From positions 1 through 64,000 of the forward strand of contig JAHBXL010000011.1 in assembly GCA_019636495.1 (NCBI GenBank): a stretch of 64,000 nt of DNA, written 5' to 3'. The stretch comes from Phycisphaeraceae bacterium (GTDB lineage: Bacteria; Planctomycetota; Phycisphaerae; Phycisphaerales; UBA1924). The notes beneath the pieces were generated by a model. That model saw only the letters and a list, made by a program, of their open reading frames with translations. It did not search any database and was not told the DNA's origin. The translations under genes were made by a program, and so were the position numbers. Of the stretch, positions 18,096 through 26,510 are shown in pieces; the stretch's first letter is position 1, and every line of letters starts with the position of its first letter.

Positions 18096-19769
18096 CTACG
18101 CCACCTCATCCGGCCGCGGCTCGCTCTTCTCGCTTCCCTCCACCTCCGCCGCGGCGTGCTCCTCGCCCGCGCCCGCCCACGTCGGCCAGTGCGACCGCGC
18201 GGTGAGGCCCTCCAGCAAACTGCGCTTGTTGGTCCCCGGCTTGTAGGGCACCTCGGGCCCATCGACCTGCGGTACGCGCCAGAGCAGCATGATGATGCCC
18301 GCGCACAGCAGGACCACCGCGAGACCGCCGACGGCCACGTGCGTGCCCAGCGACTTGTCGCCGCTCCAGCCCGAGACGGATTCGCCGAGCCAACCCGCCG
18401 CGGCGGTGCCGATGGCGGTTGCGCCGAAACTGGCGACGTTGGCGGTGGCCATGACGCGCCCGCGCATGGAGTCTTCGACCAGGTGCTGCATCGCGGCCCA
18501 GGTCTGGTTGAAGCCCCAGATCCAGAACAACCCACAGAAGAACATGGTGATGTAGCCCCACGCGAGCGAGCCGGTGAGCGCGAACAGGCCGATGGTGAGC
18601 CCGGCCCCGCTCAGGGACATCGGGATGAAGTGGTGCTTGGGGTACCAGGGCGGGATGAACTTGAGCAGCAGCCCGCCGATGACCGCGCCGATGCCGAGCA
18701 CCGCGAGCAAACGGCCGACCGCGCGGTCGGCATTGGCCATGTCCAGGCCGTAGACATCGATCGCGTACATCGGCAGCAGCCGCACCAGCGGCGCGGCGAG
18801 CAGCGACATCAGGAACATCGCCAGGAAGACCAGCAGCGGGCCCTTGTTCTTCGCGATGAACCCCATCGCCTTGGCGAGTTGCCGCCAGGGGTGCTCTCCG
18901 TGGTGGGGCGGCGCAGGGGCATCGGGCGTTGAGATGACGGCGATCACCACGGCGAGAAACGTGACCGCGTTGATGACAAACAGCGGCGTGGCTCCGCCCC
19001 AGGTCGCCGCCATGATCCAGCCGCCCAGGGCGGGACCGATGACGCGAGCGAGATTGAACTGCACGCCGTTGAGCGTGATGGCCTTGGTCAGTTCGGCCCG
19101 CGGCACCAGGCGCGGCGTCAAAACCTGCCACGCGGGCATGTTGAAGGCCATCACGATGCCCTGCACCGCCGAGAGCACCAGCAGCGCGGCGACGATGTCG
19201 CTCTCAATCCCGAACATCCACGCGATCGGCGGGGCGCCGAAGTACGAAACCGCCGCGAGCGCGACGGCGATGCCCATGAGCATGATCTGCGTCACGACCA
19301 GCAGCGTGCGCCGGTTGACGCGATCCGCCAGCACGCCGCCGACCAGGCCCAGCGCGAGAATCGGCGACAGGTGTGCCGCGGCAAGAATGCCGAGCATCTT
19401 GAGCGACTGCGTCTCGTGGGCGACGAGCATCTGCACGCCGAGCAGTTCCATCCAGTTGCCGGTGTTGGAGACCAGCGCGGCCATCCACACGTTGCGGAAG
19501 TGGACGTGGCGGAGCACGCCCCAGCGCGAGGGTTGGTCTTTGGTGGACCGGCACTCCGTGCCGGTCATTCGGGCCTTGACAACCCCCGCGCTCCCATCAT
19601 CCCAGTTGCTCGCCGCCTCCGCCGCGCCGCCCGTGCCCGCGCTCGCGCCGGCGAGCGCGCCGGGCGTGAGACTCGGCCCGTCATCGGCATCGGTCGCGGC
19701 GTCCGAACCGACCGCGCCCGGCGCTCCCGCGCCGATGACCGACCTGCTTGACTCTCCATTGCCCGACAC
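18096..19769 (-). CDS. MFS exporter (EntS-like)
   Basis: The 557-residue protein is a 12-helix major facilitator transporter of the EntS-like/MFS_3 type. Evidence is the first helix region FRNVWMAALVSNTGNWMELLGVQ, the loop LVGGVLADRVNRRTLLV, and PAWQVLTPRLVPRAELTKAITLNGVQFNLARVIGPALGGWI. It starts with GTG at 19769, placed 8 bases after a GGAG, which gives a ~70-residue Gly/Ala/Ser-rich N-tail of unknown role. A later ATG at 19571 would remove that tail. The substrate is unknown. Such proteins export siderophores or drugs. Confidence 0.83.
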   Translation of the reverse strand: MSGNGESSRSVIGAGAPGAVGSDAATDADDGPSLTPGALAGASAGTGGAAEAASNWDDGSAGVVKARMTGTECRSTKDQPSRWGVLRHVHFRNVWMAALVSNTGNWMELLGVQMLVAHETQSLKMLGILAAAHLSPILALGLVGGVLADRVNRRTLLVVTQIMLMGIAVALAAVSYFGAPPIAWMFGIESDIVAALLVLSAVQGIVMAFNMPAWQVLTPRLVPRAELTKAITLNGVQFNLARVIGPALGGWIMAATWGGATPLFVINAVTFLAVVIAVISTPDAPAPPHHGEHPWRQLAKAMGFIAKNKGPLLVFLAMFLMSLLAAPLVRLLPMYAIDVYGLDMANADRAVGRLLAVLGIGAVIGGLLLKFIPPWYPKHHFIPMSLSGAGLTIGLFALTGSLAWGYITMFFCGLFWIWGFNQTWAAMQHLVEDSMRGRVMATANVASFGATAIGTAAAGWLGESVSGWSGDKSLGTHVAVGGLAVVLLCAGIIMLLWRVPQVDGPEVPYKPGTNKRSLLEGLTARSHWPTWAGAGEEHAAAEVEGSEKSEPRPDEVA

Positions 19770-19863
19770 GACGCGGACTCCGTTCCAGATCGCGGCCCAA
19801 GGGCGATACTAGGGAGTTGGGGCCCGCTGCGCGACGGTGATCTGCCCGAAAGAACAGAAGGCC

Positions 19864-21498
19864 TTACGCCCTTGCCGCGGGCGCGGCGGCGCCGGCGAAC
19901 TCGGGGAAGGGAAGGGGCGAGAGTTCGACATCCGGATTGCGCTTCTGGAAGTTGCGCAGCGCCCATTCATCGACCATGAGCAGCACCCGCTGGTTGTCGC
20001 GGTCGGTCGCGACGATGCAGTCGTTGGGCAGGTCGGGCTGCCAGTCCTCGGGTGTTCCGCCCGGGAGTGGGGGCGGCTTGATCCAGCGGCACATCGTCCA
20101 CGGCGCGGGTTCGAGGCGCGATTCGGCGTTGTACTCGGATTGCAGGCGGTACTGCACCACTTCAAACTGCAACGGACCGACCGCCGCGAGCAGCGGCACC
20201 TTGGCGCGCATCGCGCCAAGGTCCATGAGTTGCACGACGCCCTCGAGCAGGAGTTGATCGAGCCCGAGGCGGAACTTCTTGAAGTTCGAGGGCTGGGGGT
20301 TGTGCAGAAAGGCGAAGCACTCGGGCGCGAAGCGCGGGATTTCGTTGAACACGATGCCGCGTTCCTCGGTCAGCGTGTCGCCGATGCCGAAGAGGTCGTT
20401 GCCGATCAGGCCGACAACGTCGCCCGCGACCGCTTCCTCAACCGTTTCGCGCTCTTGCCCAAACAGTTTCGCCGCGTTGGAGAGCCGCACCTTCTTCCCG
20501 CTCTGCACGTGCAGCACGGTCATCTCGCGCTCGAACACGCCGGACACCACGCGCACGAACGCGATGCGGTCCCGGTGCCGCGGATCCATGTTCGCCTGGA
20601 TCTTGAACACAAACCCGCTGAAGAACGGGTCGCCCGGCAACACCAGCCGATCGCCCGACCTGCGTGGGGTGGGGGGGCTCGAGTACTTCAGGAACCCATC
20701 CAGCAGCAACTGCACACCGAAGTTGTTCATCGCGCTGCCGAAGAACACCGGCGTGATCTTCTCCGCCAGCACCGCGGCGGGGTCGAAACTCGCCCCGGCC
20801 ATGTCGAGCATCTCGATCTGCTCGCGCGTCTCGGCGTACACCCGCTCGTCCAGTTTCTCGCGCACCGCGGGGTCATCGAGCCCGCGCACCTCAACCGGCG
20901 CGACAAACGCCCCGCCCACCGTTCGCTCAAACAGGTGCACCTTGCCCTCGAGGCGGTCGAACACGCCGCGGAACGATGGCCCGTTCCCAAGCGGCCAGTT
21001 GACCGGATACGCCTGGATGTTCAGCACGCGCTCGAGTTCGTCGAGGAGTTCGAGCGGGTCCTTCGCGGGCCGGTCGAGTTTGTTGATGAACGTGAAGATC
21101 GGCACGCCGCGCCGCCGGCAGACCTCGAACAGTTTCAGCGTCTGCGGCTCGATGCCCTTGGCCGCGTCGATCACCATGATCGCCGCATCGACGGCGGTGA
21201 GCACGCGATACGTGTCCTCCGAGAAGTCCTTGTGGCCCGGCGTGTCGAGCAGGTTCACGCGGCAGTTGCCGTAGTCAAACTGCAGCACGGTTGAACTGAT
21301 GGAGATGCCGCGCTGTCGCTCCAGTTCCATCCAGTCCGAGGTCGTCGCCCGCTGGTTCTTGCGAGCGGTGACCGACCCGGCCAGGCCGAGCGCGCCGCCG
21401 TAGAGCAGCAGTTTCTCGGTCAGCGTGGTCTTGCCCGCATCGGGGTGAGAGATGATCGCGAACGTGCGGCGGGGGAGGTTGCGGGCGGGAGTCGTCAT
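19864..21498 (-). CDS. prfC: Peptide chain release factor 3
   Basis: RF3 is the GTPase that recycles RF1/RF2 from the ribosome after peptide release. The 544-residue product starts with TFAIISHPDAGKTTLTEKLL (P-loop) and has RGISISSTVLQFDY (switch I), LLDTPGHKDFSEDTYRVL (switch II), FINKLDRP (NKxD) and the C-terminal region MCRWIKPPPLPG. The start is the ATG at 21498. The frame stays open for another 318 codons upstream, but that extension runs antisense to the prepilin-like gene and has no RF3 similarity. A prfC gene sets the start of a divergent pair with the prepilin-like gene. Confidence 0.95.
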   Translation of the reverse strand: MTTPARNLPRRTFAIISHPDAGKTTLTEKLLLYGGALGLAGSVTARKNQRATTSDWMELERQRGISISSTVLQFDYGNCRVNLLDTPGHKDFSEDTYRVLTAVDAAIMVIDAAKGIEPQTLKLFEVCRRRGVPIFTFINKLDRPAKDPLELLDELERVLNIQAYPVNWPLGNGPSFRGVFDRLEGKVHLFERTVGGAFVAPVEVRGLDDPAVREKLDERVYAETREQIEMLDMAGASFDPAAVLAEKITPVFFGSAMNNFGVQLLLDGFLKYSSPPTPRRSGDRLVLPGDPFFSGFVFKIQANMDPRHRDRIAFVRVVSGVFEREMTVLHVQSGKKVRLSNAAKLFGQERETVEEAVAGDVVGLIGNDLFGIGDTLTEERGIVFNEIPRFAPECFAFLHNPQPSNFKKFRLGLDQLLLEGVVQLMDLGAMRAKVPLLAAVGPLQFEVVQYRLQSEYNAESRLEPAPWTMCRWIKPPPLPGGTPEDWQPDLPNDCIVATDRDNQRVLLMVDEWALRNFQKRNPDVELSPLPFPEFAGAAAPAARA

Positions 21499-21663
21499 GT
21501 GCAGACGATCATTCGCACGCCGGTTGCACCCGGCTCGATGTAGCACCGGCGGGTGCGAGGCGCACTCGGTCGCGGCGAATCTGACCCCCAGGCGTTCCGC
21601 CTTCACGGTACACTGCCGGCCTGTGGCGGGAGCGAGGGGCCAGTCCACGTCCGGGAGACGACC

Positions 21664-22653
21664 ATGGCACGCACGAGCAGGAAGGCGTTCACGCTGGTGG
21701 AACTGGCCGCGCTGGTCGCGGCGGGCTCGGTCGCGATGAGCATCGCGGCGGTCTCGGTGCAGCCGGGCTTCGGGAAGAAGAAGCCGGATGCAGATCAACC
21801 GGCGGAGAAGGACGCCGCGCAGCCGCCGAACCTGACCGAGGCCCTGGCCAAGGCGCGGGCCTCTGCACGGCAGCTCAAGGATGCGACGCAGGTCCGGGGG
21901 ATCATGCAATCGATGATCATCTGGGCGAACAACAACAACGGGAAGTTCCCGCTTCCCAGCGAGTTCGACACGGCCGATGACACGGTGAGCCTCAACGGCC
22001 GCGCCAAGGACACGACAGCGAACATTCTGTCCGTGATGATTTTCAACGGTTCGATCTCGACGGAGTTGTGCATCAGCGCGGCGGAGGTCAACCCGAACAT
22101 CAAGGTGGATGGTCGGTATGAGTTCGACCGTCCGAAGGCTGCGATCCGTCCCGCGGCGGCGCTGTGGGACCCGGGCTTCAAGGCCGATTTCACCAAGGAC
22201 CAGGTCGGCAACAACTCGTTTGCGCACTTGCAGCCTTCGGATGGCCGCCTGCCGCGGTGGGCCGACACGTTCAGTTCTCTCGAACCAATCGTGAGCAATC
22301 GCGCACCGGAGATCGAGAAAGTGGAGCGGAAGGGGGACGATGCCGCGGGCTGGACGTACGAGGTGACGACGGCGAAGAAGGACTCGCTGACGCTGCAGAT
22401 CCACGGGGCGAAGGAAACGTGGGAGGGAAACGTCGGATTCGGCGATGGCCACGTGGACTTCATGACGCGGATCGCCCCCGAGGGCCGGGTCGAGGACCAG
22501 AAGTGGCTCGCCTACACCACGCGCGAGGGGAAGAAGTTCCTCGACACGTACTTCTTCGATGAGGATGACGACAAGGAGGGTTCTAACGCCTGTCTCGGCA
22601 TCTTCACCACCGCGGGCAAGTCGCCCAAGGACTTCCGCGGCATCTGGGACTGA
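21664..22653 (+). CDS. Prepilin-like secreted protein with H-X9-DG type tail
   Basis: The 329-residue product carries a type IV prepilin N-terminus: MARTSRKAFTLVEL, with Ala rather than Gly at the -1 cleavage position and the conserved Glu at mature position 5. The hydrophobic stretch is short and Ala-rich (AALVAAGSVAMSIAAVSV). The mature part begins a helical region (RASARQLKDATQVRGIMQSM). It ends with GNVGFGDGHVDFMTRI, as in planctomycete DUF1559-like pilin proteins that are usually present in many genomic copies. The processed protein is likely secreted or assembled by a type II-like system. No such system is encoded here. Confidence 0.82.
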   Translation: MARTSRKAFTLVELAALVAAGSVAMSIAAVSVQPGFGKKKPDADQPAEKDAAQPPNLTEALAKARASARQLKDATQVRGIMQSMIIWANNNNGKFPLPSEFDTADDTVSLNGRAKDTTANILSVMIFNGSISTELCISAAEVNPNIKVDGRYEFDRPKAAIRPAAALWDPGFKADFTKDQVGNNSFAHLQPSDGRLPRWADTFSSLEPIVSNRAPEIEKVERKGDDAAGWTYEVTTAKKDSLTLQIHGAKETWEGNVGFGDGHVDFMTRIAPEGRVEDQKWLAYTTREGKKFLDTYFFDEDDDKEGSNACLGIFTTAGKSPKDFRGIWD

Positions 22654-22666
22654 CCCTCCAAGCCCG

Positions 22667-23158
22667 CTACGACTCCTTCGCCTCGTCGCAGTCCCCCGGC
22701 TGGGCCATGATCTCGCGCATGAACAACTCGAAGTCGTCGTGCAGAATCTTCATGGAGCGCTTCTCCCACATCTGCTGGAAACTCTCCTCGCACTTGATCA
22801 CCCGCATCCGCCGCTCCCAACTCCGGAAATAGTCATCGTTAAGTTGGCCCATCCTGTGGCTGTACCAGGCGATCTCGAAGATCGACAACTGCATCAGGTT
22901 CAGGAAAAAGAACTGCACATCCTTCGGCGTGGCCAGGCCGTCGGTGTCGTGCTTGTGCACGTCGGCCAGTTCGGGCCTCTCCACGCGCATCCGCCGCAAC
23001 TGCATCTGCATCTCAACCAACTTGATGAAGTTCGTCACCTGCTGGCTCTTGTGCCAGTTGCGCAACTGCACCGCGGCATACACCACCGACCCCACCAGCG
23101 CAAGCGTCGAGACGGTCTGCAGAGCGGTCCGGGCATGGTCGAGGGCTTCAGCGGTCAT
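22667..23158 (-). CDS. Small single-helix membrane protein, function unknown
   Basis: The 163-residue protein has an N-terminal membrane helix (STLALVGSVVYAAVQL) followed by a soluble, strongly charged helical domain. The domain contains HKSQQVTNFIKLVEMQMQLR, DVQFFFLNLMQLSIFEIAWY and SWERRMRVIKCEESFQQMW. It resembles the DUF4760/DUF6082-type proteins of unknown function. I cannot assign a role. The ATG at 23158 is used because further upstream residues in this frame are not membrane-like. It converges with the prepilin-like gene, 13 bp away. Confidence 0.65.
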   Translation of the reverse strand: MTAEALDHARTALQTVSTLALVGSVVYAAVQLRNWHKSQQVTNFIKLVEMQMQLRRMRVERPELADVHKHDTDGLATPKDVQFFFLNLMQLSIFEIAWYSHRMGQLNDDYFRSWERRMRVIKCEESFQQMWEKRSMKILHDDFELFMREIMAQPGDCDEAKES

Positions 23159-23488
23159 GCCCGATTGTTGCACGCCGCGCTGAAGAGGGGCCCGCTTTTC
23201 GCCGCGGCGGGTCCAAGGTTGCCGGCGCGCGGTTCGCTCGTGCGAATGTCGCGGCTCAGCGACCGCGCTCGCGCGGTGTTTGAGCGCGGTTCGCGCAGGG
23301 GGAGTGGGGCATCGGTTTGGCGGGCTGGTTCGGATGAAGTCCCCCGAGGCCGAACCGGTCGAGTGGCGTTCGGTGCTCCGCCGGAGATTCCCGGCCCAAG
23401 GAGGGTGTTTGAAGGGACGATTGCCAGATGATGCGGGTCCCCGGGGCAAAGGCTTGGCGCGACCGCGGGCCCCGCGGCGTCAGGTTCT

Positions 23489-23518
23489 CGGACACGAAGT
23501 AGCGTGATGTTCTATAAA
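23489..23518 (+). promoter_or_regulatory. Possible sigma-70-like promoter for the aminomutase operon
   Basis: CGGACA at 23489-23494 matches TTGACA at four of six positions, and TATAAA at 23513-23518 matches TATAAT at five of six, with 18 bases between. It is the most A/T-rich stretch in this leader, but no second evidence supports it. Confidence 0.35.
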
Positions 23519-23604
23519 TGTTAGGCTAGGCTACTCGTCGCTGCGAGTTCCGCCTTTGACACCATGGGACGCCGTTGGTTCGCGTGTTAGACTTCTACTA
23601 GAGT

Positions 23605-23647
23605 TTGAAGGGACCGATTCTGAATCTGCCCCGGAGGGGGCCTTCAA
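23605..23647 (+). promoter_or_regulatory. Leader stem-loop just before the kamA-like ribosome site
   Basis: TTGAAGG (23605-23611) pairs with CCTTCAA (23641-23647) over about 30 bases of loop, which contains an inner CCCC/GGGG pairing near 23629-23639. The stem ends four bases before the AAGGAA ribosome site of the kamA-like gene, so it could modulate translation. It does not resemble a named riboswitch by eye. Confidence 0.35.
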
Positions 23648-23663
23648 CCGCAAGGAACATCCC

Positions 23664-25094
23664 ATGCCGGTAGCCTCGGAGTATGTCCAGACCGACCGCG
23701 AGCGTGCATTTCTCGAGCGCGTGGTGGATGCTCAGTACAAGCGCGAGATCATCAACGGCTTGGCACCGTTCATTGATGAGCGCGCTCCGGCGGACATGAT
23801 GAACTTCTACAGCCGCGATGAGTTGGTGCAACTGGGCGGGTTGAAGAACACGCCGCGCGATGTCGAGAAGCGCATGCCGGTGAAGGTGACCCGGCACTAC
23901 TTCGACCTCGCGACCAGGAGCAAGCCCATGCAGCGGCTGGTCAAGGCCAGCCCGGATGAGACCATGGACCTGGCAGGGTCGGAGGACCCGGGCAACCAGA
24001 TGGACTACAGCCCGGTCGAGGGCCTGCTCCACAAGTACGAGATGGGGCTGCTCTACGTCGTCTCCACCTGCTCGGCGCACTGCCGCTTCTGCTACCGCGA
24101 GGAACTCATCGCGCGCAAGGAGATTGCCCGCAAGGATGGCACCGTCGCCAAGAAGGGCCTGGCCGAGATCCCGGCGGTGACTGAGTACATCCGCGAGTTC
24201 AACGCCAAGGTCGCAGCCAACGGCGGCCGCCACCCCGACTCCGGGCGAGAGAAACTCCGCGAGATCCTGCTCTCCGGCGGCGACCCGATGGTGCTGAATA
24301 ACTCGAAGATCGCCGCGTGGCTCGCCGCGCTCGCCGAGTCCGGCATCGAGTCGATCCGCATCGGCACCAAGGAGATGGCGTTCTATCCGAAGCGCTTCGA
24401 CGAGACCTTCCTCGCGATGCTCGACGCCTTCCACGAGTCCTATCCCGAGGTCGGCCTGCACATCATGGTGCACTTCGAGCACCCCGACGAGTTCCTCGTC
24501 AAGGACGCGAACGGCGACTACGTGCAGGACGAGAAGGGCTTCTATCAGTGGGTTCCGGATACCGCCGCGGCGATGCGCGGCGTGCTCGCCCGCGGGTGGA
24601 TCACCGTCGAGAACCAGACGCCGATCATCCGCGACATCAACGACGACCCCGATGCCCTGCGGATCATGCAGCGCGAGATCAAGCGGGTCGGCGCGGACAA
24701 CCACTACTTCTTCTGCGGGCGCGACATCATCGCCTACCGGGCCTTCAACATTCCCATCGAACGCGCCTGGCAGATTCTCAACGAATCGCAGAAGGGCCTT
24801 TCGGGCGTCGAGGCCCACGCCCGTCTTTCCATCACGCACTACAAGGGCAAGACCGAAGTCGTCGCGGTGACCAACGAGCCCATCCCCGGTCTTGCCGGCG
24901 CCGAGCACGGCGTGGTCATCTTCAAGATCCTCCGCAATGCCGGCAGCGCGCCCGACCGCTGCAAGGTGTGCATCGTCGGCCGCAACCCGAAGGCGATCTG
25001 GTTCAACGACTACGAGGACCGGGTCCTGTTCGACGAAGCCGGTCTCTATGACTATTCGCGCGTGAAGGATGCCACGACGCTGGCGGCACACTGA
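23664..25094 (+). CDS. KamA-type radical SAM 2,3-aminomutase (lysine or related amino acid)
   Basis: The 476-residue enzyme is a radical-SAM, PLP-dependent 2,3-aminomutase of the KamA family. It has the cluster motif CSAHCRFCYRE with Cys 136, 140 and 143, then LREILLSGGDPMVLNNS, GLHIMVHFEHPDEF and NQTPIIRDINDDPDAL, ending with SITHYKGKTEV. Members move the alpha-amino group to the beta carbon of lysine, glutamate or arginine. It is longer than classical LAM (about 416 residues), so the substrate cannot be fixed from sequence. AAGGAA at 23652-23657 supports the ATG. It is followed by CoA-transferase, aminotransferase and thiolase genes, which suggests the first step of amino-acid breakdown. 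Confidence 0.85.
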   Translation: MPVASEYVQTDRERAFLERVVDAQYKREIINGLAPFIDERAPADMMNFYSRDELVQLGGLKNTPRDVEKRMPVKVTRHYFDLATRSKPMQRLVKASPDETMDLAGSEDPGNQMDYSPVEGLLHKYEMGLLYVVSTCSAHCRFCYREELIARKEIARKDGTVAKKGLAEIPAVTEYIREFNAKVAANGGRHPDSGREKLREILLSGGDPMVLNNSKIAAWLAALAESGIESIRIGTKEMAFYPKRFDETFLAMLDAFHESYPEVGLHIMVHFEHPDEFLVKDANGDYVQDEKGFYQWVPDTAAAMRGVLARGWITVENQTPIIRDINDDPDALRIMQREIKRVGADNHYFFCGRDIIAYRAFNIPIERAWQILNESQKGLSGVEAHARLSITHYKGKTEVVAVTNEPIPGLAGAEHGVVIFKILRNAGSAPDRCKVCIVGRNPKAIWFNDYEDRVLFDEAGLYDYSRVKDATTLAAH

Positions 25095-25107
25095 GCGGTA
25101 CACGACG

Positions 25108-25818
25108 ATGATCGACAAACGAGCACCGGGGCCCGCCGCGGCCGTCGCGGATGTTCCCGACGGCGCGACCATCATGATCGGCGGATTCGGCGAGGCCGGG
25201 AGCCCGATCGAACTCATCCACGCGCTGATCGATCAGGGCGCCCGCGATCTCACGATCATCAGCAACAACACAGGCAGCGGCGAAGTCGGTCTTGCCGCGC
25301 TGCTCAAGGCCGAGCGCGTGGCCAAGGTCATCTGCTCCTTCCCGCGCACCGCCAACTCCACGGTGTTCCCTGAACTCTACCGCCGCGGCAGGATCCGGCT
25401 CGAACTCGTGCCTCAGGGCACCCTCGCCGAGCGCATCCGCGCCGGCGGGGCCGGCATTCCGGCGTTCTTCACGCCCGCCGCGGCAGGCACGCTCTTGGCC
25501 GAGGGCAAGGAATCGCGCAGTTTCGATGGCAAGGAGTATCTGCTGGAGCGTTGGCTCCGCGCCGACTACGCGCTGATCAAAGGCCGTTGCGCGGACACGC
25601 TCGGAAACGTCGTCTACAACAAGACCGCCCGCAACTTCGGGCCCATCATGGCGATGGCCGCGAAGACCACGATCGTGCAGGTGGCCTCGCTGGTCCCGCC
25701 CGGCGGCCTCGACCCGGAGGTGGTGGTCACTCCCGGCATCTTCGTTGATCGAGTGGTGGAGGTCGCGCACCCGCAGCACGAATCCGAACTGGTCGCTTCG
25801 GGGGCAACCTACCCATGA
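25108..25818 (+). CDS. 3-oxoacid CoA-transferase, subunit A
   Basis: The 236-residue alpha subunit of a class I CoA-transferase moves CoA from an acyl-CoA to a 3-oxoacid. Motifs are MIGGFGEAGSPIELIHAL (family 'GGFG..G.P'), TIISNNTGSGEVGLAALL, EYLLERWLRADYALIKG and the C-terminal PGIFVDRVVEV. It resembles PcaI/AtoD/ScoA. It lies 13 bp after the aminomutase gene, and its stop overlaps the start of the subunit B gene in an ATGA, so the two are translationally coupled. The 3-oxoacid is inferred to come from the aminomutase/aminotransferase steps. Confidence 0.9.
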   Translation: MIDKRAPGPAAAVADVPDGATIMIGGFGEAGSPIELIHALIDQGARDLTIISNNTGSGEVGLAALLKAERVAKVICSFPRTANSTVFPELYRRGRIRLELVPQGTLAERIRAGGAGIPAFFTPAAAGTLLAEGKESRSFDGKEYLLERWLRADYALIKGRCADTLGNVVYNKTARNFGPIMAMAAKTTIVQVASLVPPGGLDPEVVVTPGIFVDRVVEVAHPQHESELVASGATYP

Positions 25819-26510
25819 CCACCAACGCCGCGCAGATCGGTTGGACGCGGGAAGACATGGCCCGGCGCCTTGCGCTGGATATCCCCAACGGCTCCTACGT
25901 CAACCTTGGGATCGGTATTCCCGAACTGGTCGCGCGCTTCGTCCCCGAAGGCCGAACCCTCATCTACCACACCGAGAACGGTCTGCTCGGCATGGGGCCC
26001 GCCCCGCGGGAGGGCTTGGGCGACCCGGAACTCATCAACGCCGGAAAGCAGCAGGTCACCGCGCTGCCCGGCGCGGCCTACTTTCACCATGCCGACAGTT
26101 TCGCCATGATCCGCGGCGGCCACATCGATCTGTGCGTGCTCGGCGCCATGCAGGTCGCGCAGAACGGTGACCTGGCCAACTGGTCCACCGGCGAGCCCGA
26201 TGCCATCCCCGCCGTCGGCGGCGCGATGGACCTGGTCGCGGGCGTCAAGTCCGTGTTTGTCATCACCCAGCATTGCACCAAGAACGGCGAGCCCAAACTC
26301 GTCGATCGCTGCACCTACCCGCTCACCGGCCGCGGCGTGGTGAACCGGGTCTACACCGAACTCGCGGTCATCGACGTGACCCCCGGCGGGTTCTCGCTGG
26401 TCGAACTCAGTCCGGGCGTTTCGTTTGAGTATGTGCAGGAGCGCACCGGTGCTCCGCTGCTGCGCCAAGGGACCCTTGCGAACGGAACACGACATGAAGA
26501 CCGATGTTGA
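25815..26510 (+). CDS. 3-oxoacid CoA-transferase, subunit B
   Basis: The 231-residue beta subunit carries the catalytic glutamate that forms the enzyme-CoA thioester: YHTENGLLGMG with Glu 54. Other family segments are SYVNLGIGIPELVARF, SFAMIRGGHIDLCVLGAMQV, IPAVGGAMDLVAG and NRVYTELAVIDV. It resembles PcaJ/AtoA/ScoB. Its start overlaps the subunit A stop, and its last 17 bases overlap the start of the aminotransferase gene, so the block is tightly coupled. Confidence 0.92.
   Translation: MTTNAAQIGWTREDMARRLALDIPNGSYVNLGIGIPELVARFVPEGRTLIYHTENGLLGMGPAPREGLGDPELINAGKQQVTALPGAAYFHHADSFAMIRGGHIDLCVLGAMQVAQNGDLANWSTGEPDAIPAVGGAMDLVAGVKSVFVITQHCTKNGEPKLVDRCTYPLTGRGVVNRVYTELAVIDVTPGGFSLVELSPGVSFEYVQERTGAPLLRQGTLANGTRHEDRC

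Larger units (their letters stand above)
23159..23663 (+). other. Non-coding leader region upstream of kamA-like gene
   Basis: These ~505 bases carry no convincing gene. A possible sigma-70-type promoter lies at 23489-23518: CGGACA, an 18-base spacer and TATAAA. It would give a transcript leader of about 140 nt. The leader ends in a potential stem between TTGAAGG (23605-23611) and CCTTCAA (23641-23647) that encloses a CCCC/GGGG hairpin, just before the AAGGAA ribosome site at 23652-23657. No known riboswitch class, including the lysine one, is recognised. Confidence 0.4.

Noticed and set aside
21499-22452. 318-codon extension of the prfC frame
   Set aside because: It runs antisense to the prepilin-like gene and has no RF3-like sequence; the RF3 start is well placed at 21498.
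23159-23663. Lysine riboswitch before the aminomutase gene
   Set aside because: The conserved core of that riboswitch is not visible; only a short stem-loop is.
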